Positions 6,928-15,565 of a stretch of DNA of 64,000 nucleotides are shown here, in pieces; the first letter of the stretch is position 1; each line of letters opens with the position of its first letter. The position numbers and the translations under genes are program-made. Origin of the DNA: Silanimonas sp044377035 (GTDB taxonomy: Bacteria; Pseudomonadota; Gammaproteobacteria; Xanthomonadales; Xanthomonadaceae); assembly GCF_044377035.1 (NCBI RefSeq), contig NZ_JBILJW010000007.1:90877-154876 (forward strand), given 5' to 3'. The notes below the pieces were generated by a model. It was given only the letters and a program-made list of their open reading frames with translations. It searched no databases and had not been told where the DNA came from.

Positions 6928-9171
6928 ATGAGCCACGATCGGCCCGAGGCCGGCGAAGACAGTCTGGTGTTCGCGCAGGAAGCCGGAGAGCCGGGCTCGC
7001 CCGAGCGCGCCGCATGGACGATCCTCGTCGTCGACGACGAGCCCGATGTCTACGCGGCCACCTGCATGGCGATGCGTGGCGTCGAGATCCTCGGCCGTCC
7101 GCTGCACTTCCTGCATGCCGAATCCAGCGCCCAGGCCTACGACCTGCTGCGGGCGGAGCCCGACGTCGCGGTGATCCTGCTCGACGTCGTCATGGAATCG
7201 GAGAGCGCCGGCCTCGATCTGGTCGCGCGCATCCGCAACGAACTCCAGCTGCACAAGCCGCGGATCATCCTGCGCACCGGCCAGCCGGGCTACGCGCCGG
7301 AGATGCAGGCGATCCGCGATTACGACATCAACGATTACCGCATCAAGAGCGAGCTGACGCGCACGCGCCTGTACACCGTGCTCACCTCGGCGCTGCGCGG
7401 TTTCCAGACGCTTTCCGCCGTCGAGGCCACGCGCAACGACCTCGAATACCTGCTCAAGGCGCAAACCGAGCTCCTCGCCGCCAACACCATGCCGGCCTTC
7501 GCCGTCGGCCTGCTCGAGCGCCTCGCCGGCCTGTACGGCCTGCCGCCGCACACGGTGTTCTGCAGCGACGGCCGCCGCGTGCACGAAGCCGAAGACCAGC
7601 GCCGCCGCGTCGTCGCCGCGCTGGGCCGCTACGCCGACTGGTCGTGGCGCCGGCTTGACTCGCTCGGCGCCGAGCCGGAAGTGCGCGCCATCGAGCTCGC
7701 CTTCAGCACGCGCCGCACCGTCACCAGCCCCTGCGGCATCGCCGTCTACCTGCCCTCGCGCACCGGCGCCGACGCCGTCGCCTTCCTCGGCGCCGACGAC
7801 CTGCCCGCCACGCACGACCCGCGCGTGTTCGACATGTTCGTGCAGAACACCACGGTGGCGGCTGACGGCGTGCGGCTGGTCGAGCGCTTGCGCGATGCCG
7901 CCTACGTCGACGGTCTCACCCGCCTGCCGAACCGCTCGGCGCTCGCCGAGACCATCGACGCCGCGCTGAGGACGCCGCCGGACGCGCCGCAGCGGCTGCT
8001 GCTGATCGACGTCGACCAGTTCTCGGAGATCAACGAAACCTTCGGCGACCGCATCGGCGACGCCCTGCTTCGCGGCGTGGCCCAGCGGCTGATGGCCCAG
8101 GCCGACGCCAGCGTGCGCGTGGCGCGCGTCGCCAACGACACCTTCGCCGCCTTCGGCCCGCGCGACCTGCTGGTACCGGCCGAATGGGCCAAGCGCCTCG
8201 ACGAGCCCTTCGACGTCGAGGACCTGCAGATCGGCCTGTCGGCGTCGTTCGGCGGCGTCGAACTGGTGAGCGACTGCGTCAGTGGCGGCGAAGTCATCAA
8301 GATGGGCTACTCGGCGCTGAAGCGCGCCAAGCAGACCGGCCATCGCTCGGTCGCGTTCTACTCGCACGAGGTCGCCACCGAGATCAAGGAACGCACGCGC
8401 CTGCTGCACGGGCTGCGCGCGGCCTTCGACCAGCAGCGCCTGTTCCTGATGTACCAGCCGCAGGTCGAGGCGCGGAGTGGCCGCACCGTCGGCCTCGAAG
8501 CGTTGATGCGCTGGCGCTCGGACGATGGCCGGCTGGTGCCGCCCGACCGATTCATCCCGATCGCCGAGCAGTCCGGCCTGATCAAGGACCTCGGTGCCTG
8601 GGCGATGCGCAGCGCAATCCATCGCGCCGCCGCCCTGCGCGATGCCGGCCATCCCCTGCGCATGGCCGTCAACGTCTCGATGAGCCAGCTGCTGGTGCCC
8701 GGCTTCGAGATCATGGTGGCCGAGGCGCTCGCCGACGGCGGGCTGCCGTCGGAACTGCTTGAGATCGAGATCACCGAATCCGTCGCGATGCAGTCGCCGG
8801 ACATCGTGCTTCCGCGACTCGCGGCGCTGAAGCAGCTCGGCGTCTGCGTCGCCATCGACGATTTCGGTACGGGCTATTCCTCGCTGTCCAGCCTCGAGAA
8901 GCTCGCGCCCGAGCGCCTGAAGATCGACCGCAGCTTCGTGATGGGCCTCGACGCCGAGACCGGCGGCGGGAGCCTCGCCGAGATGATCATCGAGCTCGGC
9001 CGCACGCTGGGCCTGAAGGTGATCGCCGAGGGCGTCGAAACGCCGACGCAGCGTCAGCGCCTGATCGAGCTCGGCTGCGACGAACTGCAGGGCTACCTGT
9101 TCTCGCCGCCGCTGGCGGTCGAATCGCTCGGCGAATGGCTGGCGAAGCACGGCGAGGGCTTCGCCTTGTGA
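6928..9171 (+). CDS. Receiver-DUF3369-GGDEF(degenerate)-EAL response regulator
   Basis: 747 residues. The receiver (about 28-150) has VVDDEPD, phospho-acceptor Asp86 in ILLDVVME and a terminal segment IKSELT. A DUF3369 sensor-like domain follows (about 165-315). The GGDEF domain (about 325-445) is degenerate: the active loop reads VANDTF (401-406). The EAL domain (about 455-735) is intact: EALMR (524-528), AVNVS, EITES, DDFGTG (Asp644, Asp645), KIDRSF, AEGVET and QGYLF. It should therefore hydrolyse c-di-GMP under control of phosphorylation. It overlaps the next gene by 4 bases (GTGA) and heads a four-gene operon whose last gene is a histidine kinase, the likely cognate partner. A TTGTGC / TATCCT pair at 6852-6882 with 19-base spacing is a weak promoter candidate. 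Confidence 0.88.
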   Translation: MSHDRPEAGEDSLVFAQEAGEPGSPERAAWTILVVDDEPDVYAATCMAMRGVEILGRPLHFLHAESSAQAYDLLRAEPDVAVILLDVVMESESAGLDLVARIRNELQLHKPRIILRTGQPGYAPEMQAIRDYDINDYRIKSELTRTRLYTVLTSALRGFQTLSAVEATRNDLEYLLKAQTELLAANTMPAFAVGLLERLAGLYGLPPHTVFCSDGRRVHEAEDQRRRVVAALGRYADWSWRRLDSLGAEPEVRAIELAFSTRRTVTSPCGIAVYLPSRTGADAVAFLGADDLPATHDPRVFDMFVQNTTVAADGVRLVERLRDAAYVDGLTRLPNRSALAETIDAALRTPPDAPQRLLLIDVDQFSEINETFGDRIGDALLRGVAQRLMAQADASVRVARVANDTFAAFGPRDLLVPAEWAKRLDEPFDVEDLQIGLSASFGGVELVSDCVSGGEVIKMGYSALKRAKQTGHRSVAFYSHEVATEIKERTRLLHGLRAAFDQQRLFLMYQPQVEARSGRTVGLEALMRWRSDDGRLVPPDRFIPIAEQSGLIKDLGAWAMRSAIHRAAALRDAGHPLRMAVNVSMSQLLVPGFEIMVAEALADGGLPSELLEIEITESVAMQSPDIVLPRLAALKQLGVCVAIDDFGTGYSSLSSLEKLAPERLKIDRSFVMGLDAETGGGSLAEMIIELGRTLGLKVIAEGVETPTQRQRLIELGCDELQGYLFSPPLAVESLGEWLAKHGEGFAL

Positions 9172-11159
9172 GCCCGCGCTGGGTGCTGCCGATCGCCCTC
9201 GGGTTCGGCGCGACGGCCGCGCAGGCCCAGCCGTCCGCCGAGGATTTGCTCGATCTCGAGCTGCAGCAATTGCTTGAGCTGCCGGTGAGCGTGGCCAGTC
9301 GCAGCGAGCAGCGCAGCGCCGATGCCGCGGCCGCGGTCTTCGTCATCGACCAGGCCACCCTGCGCCGCTCCGGCATCCAGCGGCTTCCCGATGCCTTGCG
9401 CCTGGTGCCGGGCCTGCATGTCGGCAAGTGGGACGGCAACAAATGGGCCATCGCCAGCCGCAATGCGATGAGCCGCTTCACCAGCACGATGCTGCTCCTT
9501 GTCGACGGCCGTCCGGCCTACACGCCGCTCTTCGGCGGCGTGCGCTGGGAGACCTTCGACCTGCCGATCGACGAGATCGAGCGCATCGAGGTGGTGCGCG
9601 GTCCGGGTGGCCCACTGTGGGGGGCCAACGCCGTCGACGGCATCATCTCCATCGTCACCCGTCGCAGCGACGCCACGCTCGGGCAGCGCATCGCCGTTGG
9701 CCTCGGCGAAGGTGATGTCGATCGCTTCGCGGAAGCGCGCACCGGCCAACGCCTCGGCGACTGGACGTGGCGGCTCGGGCTGCGCTGGATGGATTCCGCC
9801 CCCGGGCTGCTGCCGCCGATCGGCCAGAGCGCGTGGACGGCGCCGCGTGCCGTGGGCGACGAAGGCCGCGACGAGGGTCGGTTCCGGACGGCCATGCTGC
9901 GTTTCGACAGCCCCGAGGACCGCCCCGGCGGCGCCCTGACGGCCTGGCTCGGCCACCGCGAGGGCCGCTTCATCGACCAGCGCCTCGTCGGTGGGCTGCC
10001 GCGCGACAACCTCAACTGGTTCGACCTCGACTACGCGGCCGGCGAGTGGCGCCGCGGCCTCGCCGACGGCCAGGCGCTGGCGCTGCGCGCCAGCCTGCAA
10101 CGGCTCGACCTCGGCGACGCGACGCTCGACGACACGCAGCGGGTGGTCGACGTCGACCTGCAGCACAGCGGCACCCACGGGCGCCACGCGTGGACCTGGG
10201 GCCTCGGCTACAACCATTACCGCAGCGAAACGCGCACGCCGCAGCGATCGGCGACACCGCCCTGCACCGGTTGCTTCGGCGCCGAGCCGCCGATCGGCAC
10301 CGACGCCAAGCGCAGCGTCTTCGCGCAGACGCAGTCCGACCTCGGCCGCGGCTGGACGTTGATCGCGGGCGCCAAGGTCGAAGATTCCCGCAGCATGGAC
10401 TGGGACACGCAGCCGACCGTGCGGCTTCGTTGGCAGCCGGGCTTCGGCGGGACGTTCTGGGGTGGGTGGACGCGGGCCCTGCGCTCATCCACGCGCCTCG
10501 AGCGCGATGGCGCGCTGTTCAACGTGCCGGCCAACCTCGCTCCGGCCTTCGGATGCCGGCGCTACGAGGCCGGCACTTGCATCATCGGCAATCCCTCGCA
10601 ACCGCCTTGGCAGGTCGAGGTGGCCGAGCTCGGCTGGCGCCAACAGCTGTCGCCGGCGTTCTCGCTCGACGCCACGGCGTTCGAGAGCCGCTACGCCGAC
10701 ATGGCGACCACCCCTGGCTCGCGGGTGCGCGACCGCGTCCACGGTGTCGAAGTGGTGACGCAGTGGCTGCCCTCGGAGCGCTGGTCGGTGGATGCGTCGC
10801 TGACCTGGCACCGCGGACGTGACCGCTTCATCGGCCAACCCGGCCGCATCGACACCTTCTTCCTGCCCGAGCTGAGCGGGCAGGTGCACGTGCAATGGTC
10901 GCCGTCCGATGCCATCGACGTCGACCTGCGCTGGTGGCGCGGGGACGACCGCGCGAGCAACTCCGCGCGCATCGGCGCGCTGCCGGGCGAGGACCGCATC
11001 GACCTGCGGCTGGCCTGGCGCCCGTCGCCGGGCTGGGAAACGGCGCTGTCCATCGGCAATGCGAACGACACGCGGGCAGTCGAATACCTCGAGAGCCTGC
11101 GGGTGAACACCGCGGTGCCGCGCAGCATCACCTGGTCCGTGGCTTGGAGCCCGCCATGA
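9168..11159 (+). CDS. TonB-dependent-receptor-like outer-membrane protein
   Basis: 663 residues. A signal peptide (ALGFGATAAQA, cleavage near residue 20) leads into a plug domain (about 35-165) with ASRSEQRSADAAAAVFVI, SGIQRLPDALRLVPGLHV, LVDGRPAYTPLFGGV, and EVVRGPGGPLWGANAVDGI, followed by a beta-barrel of about 480 residues with alternating aromatic strands. The plug belongs to the TBDR group with the LLDLELQQLLELPVSVAS lead, often found beside YfiR-family genes. There is no N-terminal signalling (STN) domain. The GTG at 9168 overlaps the previous stop by 4 bases, which implies translational coupling. Ligand unknown. Here it more likely senses or gates a signal for the envelope circuit than acts as a nutrient importer alone; that is inference. 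Confidence 0.85.
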   Translation: MSPRWVLPIALGFGATAAQAQPSAEDLLDLELQQLLELPVSVASRSEQRSADAAAAVFVIDQATLRRSGIQRLPDALRLVPGLHVGKWDGNKWAIASRNAMSRFTSTMLLLVDGRPAYTPLFGGVRWETFDLPIDEIERIEVVRGPGGPLWGANAVDGIISIVTRRSDATLGQRIAVGLGEGDVDRFAEARTGQRLGDWTWRLGLRWMDSAPGLLPPIGQSAWTAPRAVGDEGRDEGRFRTAMLRFDSPEDRPGGALTAWLGHREGRFIDQRLVGGLPRDNLNWFDLDYAAGEWRRGLADGQALALRASLQRLDLGDATLDDTQRVVDVDLQHSGTHGRHAWTWGLGYNHYRSETRTPQRSATPPCTGCFGAEPPIGTDAKRSVFAQTQSDLGRGWTLIAGAKVEDSRSMDWDTQPTVRLRWQPGFGGTFWGGWTRALRSSTRLERDGALFNVPANLAPAFGCRRYEAGTCIIGNPSQPPWQVEVAELGWRQQLSPAFSLDATAFESRYADMATTPGSRVRDRVHGVEVVTQWLPSERWSVDASLTWHRGRDRFIGQPGRIDTFFLPELSGQVHVQWSPSDAIDVDLRWWRGDDRASNSARIGALPGEDRIDLRLAWRPSPGWETALSIGNANDTRAVEYLESLRVNTAVPRSITWSVAWSPP

Positions 11160-11713
11160 TGCGGGCTCGGGTTCGATCATCCGTCGCGATGCTGCTGGCG
11201 CTGGTGCTGGCACCCGCCGCCCATGCCAGCGGCGCGGCGGACGAGTACGCGCTGAAGGCCGCGTTCCTCTTCAACTTCACCCGCTTCGTCGAGTGGCCGC
11301 CGGACGCCTTTCCCTCCGGGGACGGCGCCTTCCGCATCTGCGTGTTCGGCACTGACCCGTTCGGCGCCCGCTTGGACGCCCTTGGCCGGCGGCGCGTCGG
11401 CACACGCGCCATCGAAATCGCCCGCCCGTCGGCCCTCGCCGACCTGCCGCGCTGCCAGATCGCCTACCTCGGCGTCGGCACGCCGGCCGCGATCGAGGCC
11501 GCCGCGACCGCCAACGCCGCCCCCACCACGCTCACCGTCGCCAGCGACGCCGCCTTCGCCCGCGAAGGCGGCATGGTGGCGCTCGTCACCGTCAGCGGCC
11601 GCGTAAGGCTGCACGTCAACCTCGCGAGCATCCGTCGTTCGCCGCTGCGCTTCAGCGCCAAGCTGCTGGAGGTTTCGGAGGTGCGGCACGGCGGCAGCGG
11701 TGGCGGCCGGTGA
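11156..11713 (+). CDS. YfiR-family (DUF4154) periplasmic protein
   Basis: 185 residues with a signal peptide ending AAHASG near residue 22. The mature part has the YfiR/DUF4154 pattern: YALKAAFLFNFTRFVEWP near its start, FRICVFGTDPFG, then a C-terminal VRLHVNLASIRRSPLRFSAK. In Pseudomonas, YfiR is the periplasmic repressor that binds the CHASE8 sensor of the diguanylate cyclase YfiN. Here the neighbour with CHASE8 is a histidine kinase. Start overlaps the receptor gene by 4 bases (ATGA) and the end overlaps the kinase gene by 4 (GTGA), so all are one translational unit. Confidence 0.85.
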   Translation: MMRARVRSSVAMLLALVLAPAAHASGAADEYALKAAFLFNFTRFVEWPPDAFPSGDGAFRICVFGTDPFGARLDALGRRRVGTRAIEIARPSALADLPRCQIAYLGVGTPAAIEAAATANAAPTTLTVASDAAFAREGGMVALVTVSGRVRLHVNLASIRRSPLRFSAKLLEVSEVRHGGSGGGR

Positions 11714-13683
11714 TCCGCGGCCTGCGCACCCTGTCGATCCGGACGCGGCTGCTGGCCGTCATCGGCGCGGTCACGCTGCTGGCAATCACCACCTTCGGCG
11801 CCATCGCGCTGGTGAGCGAGCGCGACGCGGCCCGCGATGCGCTGGGCTCGGAGCAGGCGGCGCTGGCGACGCTGGTGGCGAACCGCAGCGCCGCCGCCCT
11901 GCTCTTTGGTGATCCGTCGCTGGCGCAGGAGAACCTCGATGCACTGAGCGGCATCGCCCACGTGCAAGCGGCCTGCCTGTACGACAACGAGGGCCGCCTG
12001 TTCACCGGCTACACCACCGCCGACGTCACGGCCTGTCCGCAGACGCGCAGCGCCGCCGGGGTGGTGCCCGGCGGTTCGCTGGTGGTCGAGGTGCCGGTCG
12101 AGCTCGACGAGATCGTCGGTTCGCTTTCGCTGCGTTCCAGTCTTGGCCCGGTGGAGGCGCGCCTGCGCGAACAGGCGGAGACCTGGGCGGCCGCAGGCGC
12201 GGTGGGCGCCGTCCTCGCCCTGGTGCTCGCCGCCCTGCTGGAGCGGCTGATCTCCGGCCCGATCCGGCGCGTCAGCGCCGTGGTCGAGTCGATCGACACC
12301 AGCAATGCGCAAGGCCGTCGCGCGCCCGTGGAGGGCGACGACGAGGTCAGCCACCTCGCCGAGGCGTTCAACCGCATGCTCGACCGCCTCGATGAGCAGA
12401 CCCGCGGCCTCAAGCTGCAGGCGGAATACAACGAGGTTCTGTTCAAGCGCTCGCCGCTGCCGGTGATCGTGGTCGATCCGCGCGCGAACTGCATGGTCGA
12501 CTGCAACGAGGCGGCGGTGGCCATCTATGGCTGGGGCAATCGCGATGCCACGCTGAACACGAATGCGGCCGATGTCTCCACGCCATTGCAGTACGACGGC
12601 ACGCCGTCCGAGCAGGCCAGCGTCCCCTACACCGTGGCGGCCCTGGCCGGCCAAGCCCAGGTCTATGACTGGCGCCATCGCCGCCCCGACGGCACGGAAT
12701 TCGACGCCGAGGTACACCTGACGCGCTTCGGGCCGGAAGAGGCGCCGCTGCTGCTGGCCAGCCTGTTCGACGTCACCGAGCGCAAGGCCGCCGCCGCTGC
12801 CCTGCAGCGCCTGAACGAGGCCCTCGAATCGCGCGTGGCCGAGCGCACGCACGACCTCGCCGCATCGAACGCCGAGCTCTCGGCGACGGTGGAGCAGCTC
12901 CGCCGCGCCCAGGTCGAACTGGTGCGCAGCGAGCGCCTCGCCTCGCTGGGTTCGCTGGTGGCCGGCGTCGCCCACGAACTCAATACACCGCTCGGCAGCG
13001 CGCTGCTGGTCGCCACCACGCTGGGCGACGGCATCGAAGAGCTGCGGCGCAAGCTCGACACCGGAGAGCTGAAGCGCTCGACGCTCGACACCTTCCTCGA
13101 GCAGCAGGCCGAAGCGCAGGCGCTGATCGTCCGCAACGCGCGGCGCGCCGCCGAGCTGATCGGCCGTTTCAAGCAGGTGGCGGTCGACCAGACCTCCGAG
13201 CAGCGTCGCCGCTTCGACCTCGCGGAAGTGGTGGACGAGATCATCGGCACGCTGCAGCCGCGGCTGCGGAAGACGCCGCACCAGGTGGTCGTCGACATCG
13301 CCCCGGGCCTCGCGATGGACAGCTACCCCGGGCCGCTGGGCCAGGTGGTGACGAATCTCGTGCTGAACGCGCTGCTGCACGGCCTCGGCGACCGCCCCGG
13401 CGAAGTGCGCGTGGTGGCCAGCCCGCTCGACGCGGATCACGTGGCCTTGAGCGTCAGCGACGACGGCGTGGGCATCCCGGCCGAGCACCTGCCGCGGATC
13501 TTCGATCCGTTCTTCACCACCAAGCTCGGCGAAGGCGGCAGCGGCCTCGGCCTGCACATCGTCTACAGCCTGGTGCAGCGCAGCCTCGGCGGTCGCATCG
13601 ACGTGGAGAGCCGCTCCGGCCACGGCGCGCGCTTCACCGTGGTGATGCCGGTGAACGCGCCGAAGAGCGCCGAAGCGGGCTGA
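11710..13683 (+). CDS. CHASE8-HAMP-PAS sensor histidine kinase
   Basis: 657 residues. TM1 lies at about 12-34. A periplasmic CHASE8-type domain follows (about 40-155; LVANRSAAALLFGDPSLA, then AACLYDNEGRLFTGY). TM2 is at about 160-182, HAMP at about 183-235 and PAS at about 245-365. A coiled coil leads to HisKA with His422 in GVAHELNTPLGS. The ATPase domain has NLVLNALLHGLG, SDDGVGIP, FDPFFTTK and GSGLGLHIVYSL. CHASE8 is the sensor of YfiN-type cyclases, so pairing it with a kinase downstream of a YfiR gene suggests that YfiR controls phospho-transfer here. The obvious target is the receiver-EAL protein that starts the operon. GTG start inside the YfiR stop. Confidence 0.88.
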   Translation: MIRGLRTLSIRTRLLAVIGAVTLLAITTFGAIALVSERDAARDALGSEQAALATLVANRSAAALLFGDPSLAQENLDALSGIAHVQAACLYDNEGRLFTGYTTADVTACPQTRSAAGVVPGGSLVVEVPVELDEIVGSLSLRSSLGPVEARLREQAETWAAAGAVGAVLALVLAALLERLISGPIRRVSAVVESIDTSNAQGRRAPVEGDDEVSHLAEAFNRMLDRLDEQTRGLKLQAEYNEVLFKRSPLPVIVVDPRANCMVDCNEAAVAIYGWGNRDATLNTNAADVSTPLQYDGTPSEQASVPYTVAALAGQAQVYDWRHRRPDGTEFDAEVHLTRFGPEEAPLLLASLFDVTERKAAAAALQRLNEALESRVAERTHDLAASNAELSATVEQLRRAQVELVRSERLASLGSLVAGVAHELNTPLGSALLVATTLGDGIEELRRKLDTGELKRSTLDTFLEQQAEAQALIVRNARRAAELIGRFKQVAVDQTSEQRRRFDLAEVVDEIIGTLQPRLRKTPHQVVVDIAPGLAMDSYPGPLGQVVTNLVLNALLHGLGDRPGEVRVVASPLDADHVALSVSDDGVGIPAEHLPRIFDPFFTTKLGEGGSGLGLHIVYSLVQRSLGGRIDVESRSGHGARFTVVMPVNAPKSAEAG

Positions 13684-13685
13684 GC

Positions 13686-13699
13686 GCCGATACGTCGGC
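13686..13699. terminator. Hairpin between convergent genes
   Basis: GCCGA-TACG-TCGGC forms a 5-bp stem that can extend by CTGA/TCAG past a 2-base bulge. It lies exactly between the stops of the histidine kinase (+) and the J-domain gene (-). It is short and has no T-run, so it is a weak bidirectional terminator candidate. Confidence 0.35.
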
Positions 13700-14035
13700 T
13701 CAGCGCTTCAGCAGGCGGCGCCACCACGGCGCGCGCTTGTGGCTCGACGCCGACGGCTTCGCCAACGGCTCGGCAGGCAGGTCGGGACGCACGAGATCGC
13801 TGTCGGCCAGCGCCTGCGCCCAGGCGCCGTCCTCCATCAGCAGTTCGACGCGCCAGTCGCGCAGGCGGCGCGCCACGAGGTACACCGCGTCGTACGCGGC
13901 ACGGCGGTCGGCGTCGAGCAGCACGGCCTTCGCGCGCTGCGCGAGCTCGCGGTCCTTCGTCGCGCCGATCGCCCGTTTCAGGGCGGCCTCGTCGGCGCCA
14001 AAGCCGAGGCCGAGGCGTTCGTAGAGGTCACGCAT
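13700..14035 (-). CDS. Small J-domain-like protein lacking the HPD motif
   Basis: 111 residues. The start (RDLYERLGLGFGADEAALKR) and the segment LLDADRRAAYDAVY look like helices I-II and IV of a J domain, but the His-Pro-Asp tripeptide that stimulates Hsp70 ATPase is missing, so it would be a J-like protein. The C-terminus is basic (KRAPWWRRLLKR). The ATG at 14035 overlaps the stop of the upstream J-domain gene by 8 bases, so the pair is probably co-translated and may act together. Function otherwise unknown. Confidence 0.6.
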   Translation of the reverse strand: MRDLYERLGLGFGADEAALKRAIGATKDRELAQRAKAVLLDADRRAAYDAVYLVARRLRDWRVELLMEDGAWAQALADSDLVRPDLPAEPLAKPSASSHKRAPWWRRLLKR

Positions 14036-14777
14036 CGTCGTCGTCCTGCAGGCGCTTCCACGCCTTCTGCACCGCGTCGAATCGCTCGGCCGACGCAGCC
14101 TTCGTGGCCTCATCGGCCTGCAGCTGGCGATCGGGATGGTGCTGGCGCGAGAGCTTCCGCCAGGCGGCCTTGATCGCGATCGGCGTGGCGTCCGCCTTCA
14201 GGCCGAGCACCAGCAGGGCATCGCGGCGCTCGGCATCGGCCTGCGCGGCCTTGCCGGCATCGGCCTCGCGGGCCTTCTGGCGGGCGGCACGGGAGCGCGC
14301 GACGGCTTCCGCCGCCGCGAAGAACGCCGGGTCGGAGAGATCCGCCGGTGCCTCGAACTCGAAGCCGAGCAAGGCCTCGAAGCGCTCCGGCAACAGCGAC
14401 GCCGGGGCGGCGAGCAGGTCGGAGAGGAAGATCAACGCATGGCGTTCGATCTGCGAGATGCGGCCGTCGGCCGCGGCCACGCGAATGTAGAGGTCGAGCA
14501 GCGAGACGGTGCGCTTCGGCGAACGCTGGCCGCGCAGGAAGCGGAACAGCTTCGGCAGGTCCTTCGGCATCGCATCGGCGGCGAAGGCCTCGGCGATCTC
14601 CTGCAGCGGCACGCCCTCGGGGTCGTGCGTCAGTGCAAGGCCGACCTCATGGAACTCGCGCGCATCGAGCGGTCCATCGAGCACCGCCAACCACAGCGCG
14701 GACGCGCGGATGCTGTCGGAGAGCCGCTGAGGGCTCTCCTGCAGGCGCTGCACCAGCCCGGGCGCGGTGCCGTTCAA
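14028..14777 (-). CDS. TerB/J-domain protein (DjlA-like co-chaperone)
   Basis: 249 residues. Residues about 60-145 form a helical TerB-like region (SLLDLYIRVAAADGRISQIE is typical). Residues about 185-249 form a C-terminal J domain with LVLGLKADATPIAIKAAWRK and an intact HPD in RQHHPDRQ. A DnaK co-chaperone role follows from the HPD motif. The order TerB then J domain is that of DjlA, but there is no N-terminal membrane anchor, so it would be cytosolic. It lies upstream of the HPD-less J-like gene with which it overlaps. Confidence 0.75.
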   Translation of the reverse strand: MNGTAPGLVQRLQESPQRLSDSIRASALWLAVLDGPLDAREFHEVGLALTHDPEGVPLQEIAEAFAADAMPKDLPKLFRFLRGQRSPKRTVSLLDLYIRVAAADGRISQIERHALIFLSDLLAAPASLLPERFEALLGFEFEAPADLSDPAFFAAAEAVARSRAARQKAREADAGKAAQADAERRDALLVLGLKADATPIAIKAAWRKLSRQHHPDRQLQADEATKAASAERFDAVQKAWKRLQDDDDA

Positions 14778-14784
14778 GCCCGCC

Positions 14785-15546
14785 TCAGACGTGGGCGTCA
14801 GGGTTCAGCAGCAGGCCGGCCAACCAGCTTTCGCCGCGTTCCAGCAGCTCCACCGGCGTGTACTGCCAGCCGGTGACGATCATCGCTTCGGCGATGGCGA
14901 ACTCGCGCTGCGGCTTGTTGAAGCTGCGCTCGCCGGCCTTGACCATCTCCAGCACGAAGGACGGCGGCGGCACCGCCTCGGGATCCGCAGCGCCGGCCAT
15001 CACTTCGGCGACGCTGCCGAGGTTGGCACCCTGCCCCTTCACCAGCGCTTCGACACGCGCCAGAGCCGTGGCCTGCGCATCGCCGGTTTCCTCGACGTGC
15101 GGGGCGGCGGCGGCCAGGGTCTTGCAGATGGTGTTGAGCTGGCCGGTGGCCTTCATGCGCGCGAGCTTGGCGGCGCCGGCGGCACCTTCCGCCGCTTCGA
15201 GGTCCTGCTGCAGGCGCTCGATCTCGGCATTGGCGTCGGTGGGGATTCCGTGGTCGAGCAGACGCAGCACTTCCTTCTGCAGCTCCGAGTAGAGCGAAGG
15301 GTGGCTGGACTTGAGGTTGCGCGCGGCCATCTGCCAGGCGTAGGCCACCTGCTGTCCGCTGCGTTCGGACGGCGCAGGCGGGCCATCGGGCTTCTCCGCG
15401 CCGGGCGCCGGCACGCCGATCCCCGTACCCAGCATCGACAGCGCGGTATCCAGGCGGTGGCACAGGTCGGATTGGTCGAACTGTCGCATCGCCTTTCGGA
15501 GCTCGATGCGGCAGTCGATCAGCAGGGGTCGGAGGGGCAGGTCCAT
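14785..15546 (-). CDS. Conserved hypothetical protein
   Basis: 253 residues, not recognised. No signal peptide or membrane segment. The N-terminal third has an acidic/Pro-rich spacer (about 45-65). Residues about 70-160 are predicted helical with a heptad-like stretch (IERLQQDLEAAEGAAGAAK). The C-terminus ends in a compact segment (FAIAEAMIVTGWQYTPVE). It stops 7 bases before the J-domain gene starts, on the same strand, so it may share a transcript with the two J proteins. Confidence 0.55.
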   Translation of the reverse strand: MDLPLRPLLIDCRIELRKAMRQFDQSDLCHRLDTALSMLGTGIGVPAPGAEKPDGPPAPSERSGQQVAYAWQMAARNLKSSHPSLYSELQKEVLRLLDHGIPTDANAEIERLQQDLEAAEGAAGAAKLARMKATGQLNTICKTLAAAAPHVEETGDAQATALARVEALVKGQGANLGSVAEVMAGAADPEAVPPPSFVLEMVKAGERSFNKPQREFAIAEAMIVTGWQYTPVELLERGESWLAGLLLNPDAHV

Positions 15547-15565
15547 GCCCGCATTCTAGCCACGC

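Noticed and set aside
6526..9150. An 874-codon open frame on the minus strand
   Set aside because: It is the antisense of the receiver-DUF3369-EAL gene, whose motifs are unmistakable. No domain appears in the antisense product.
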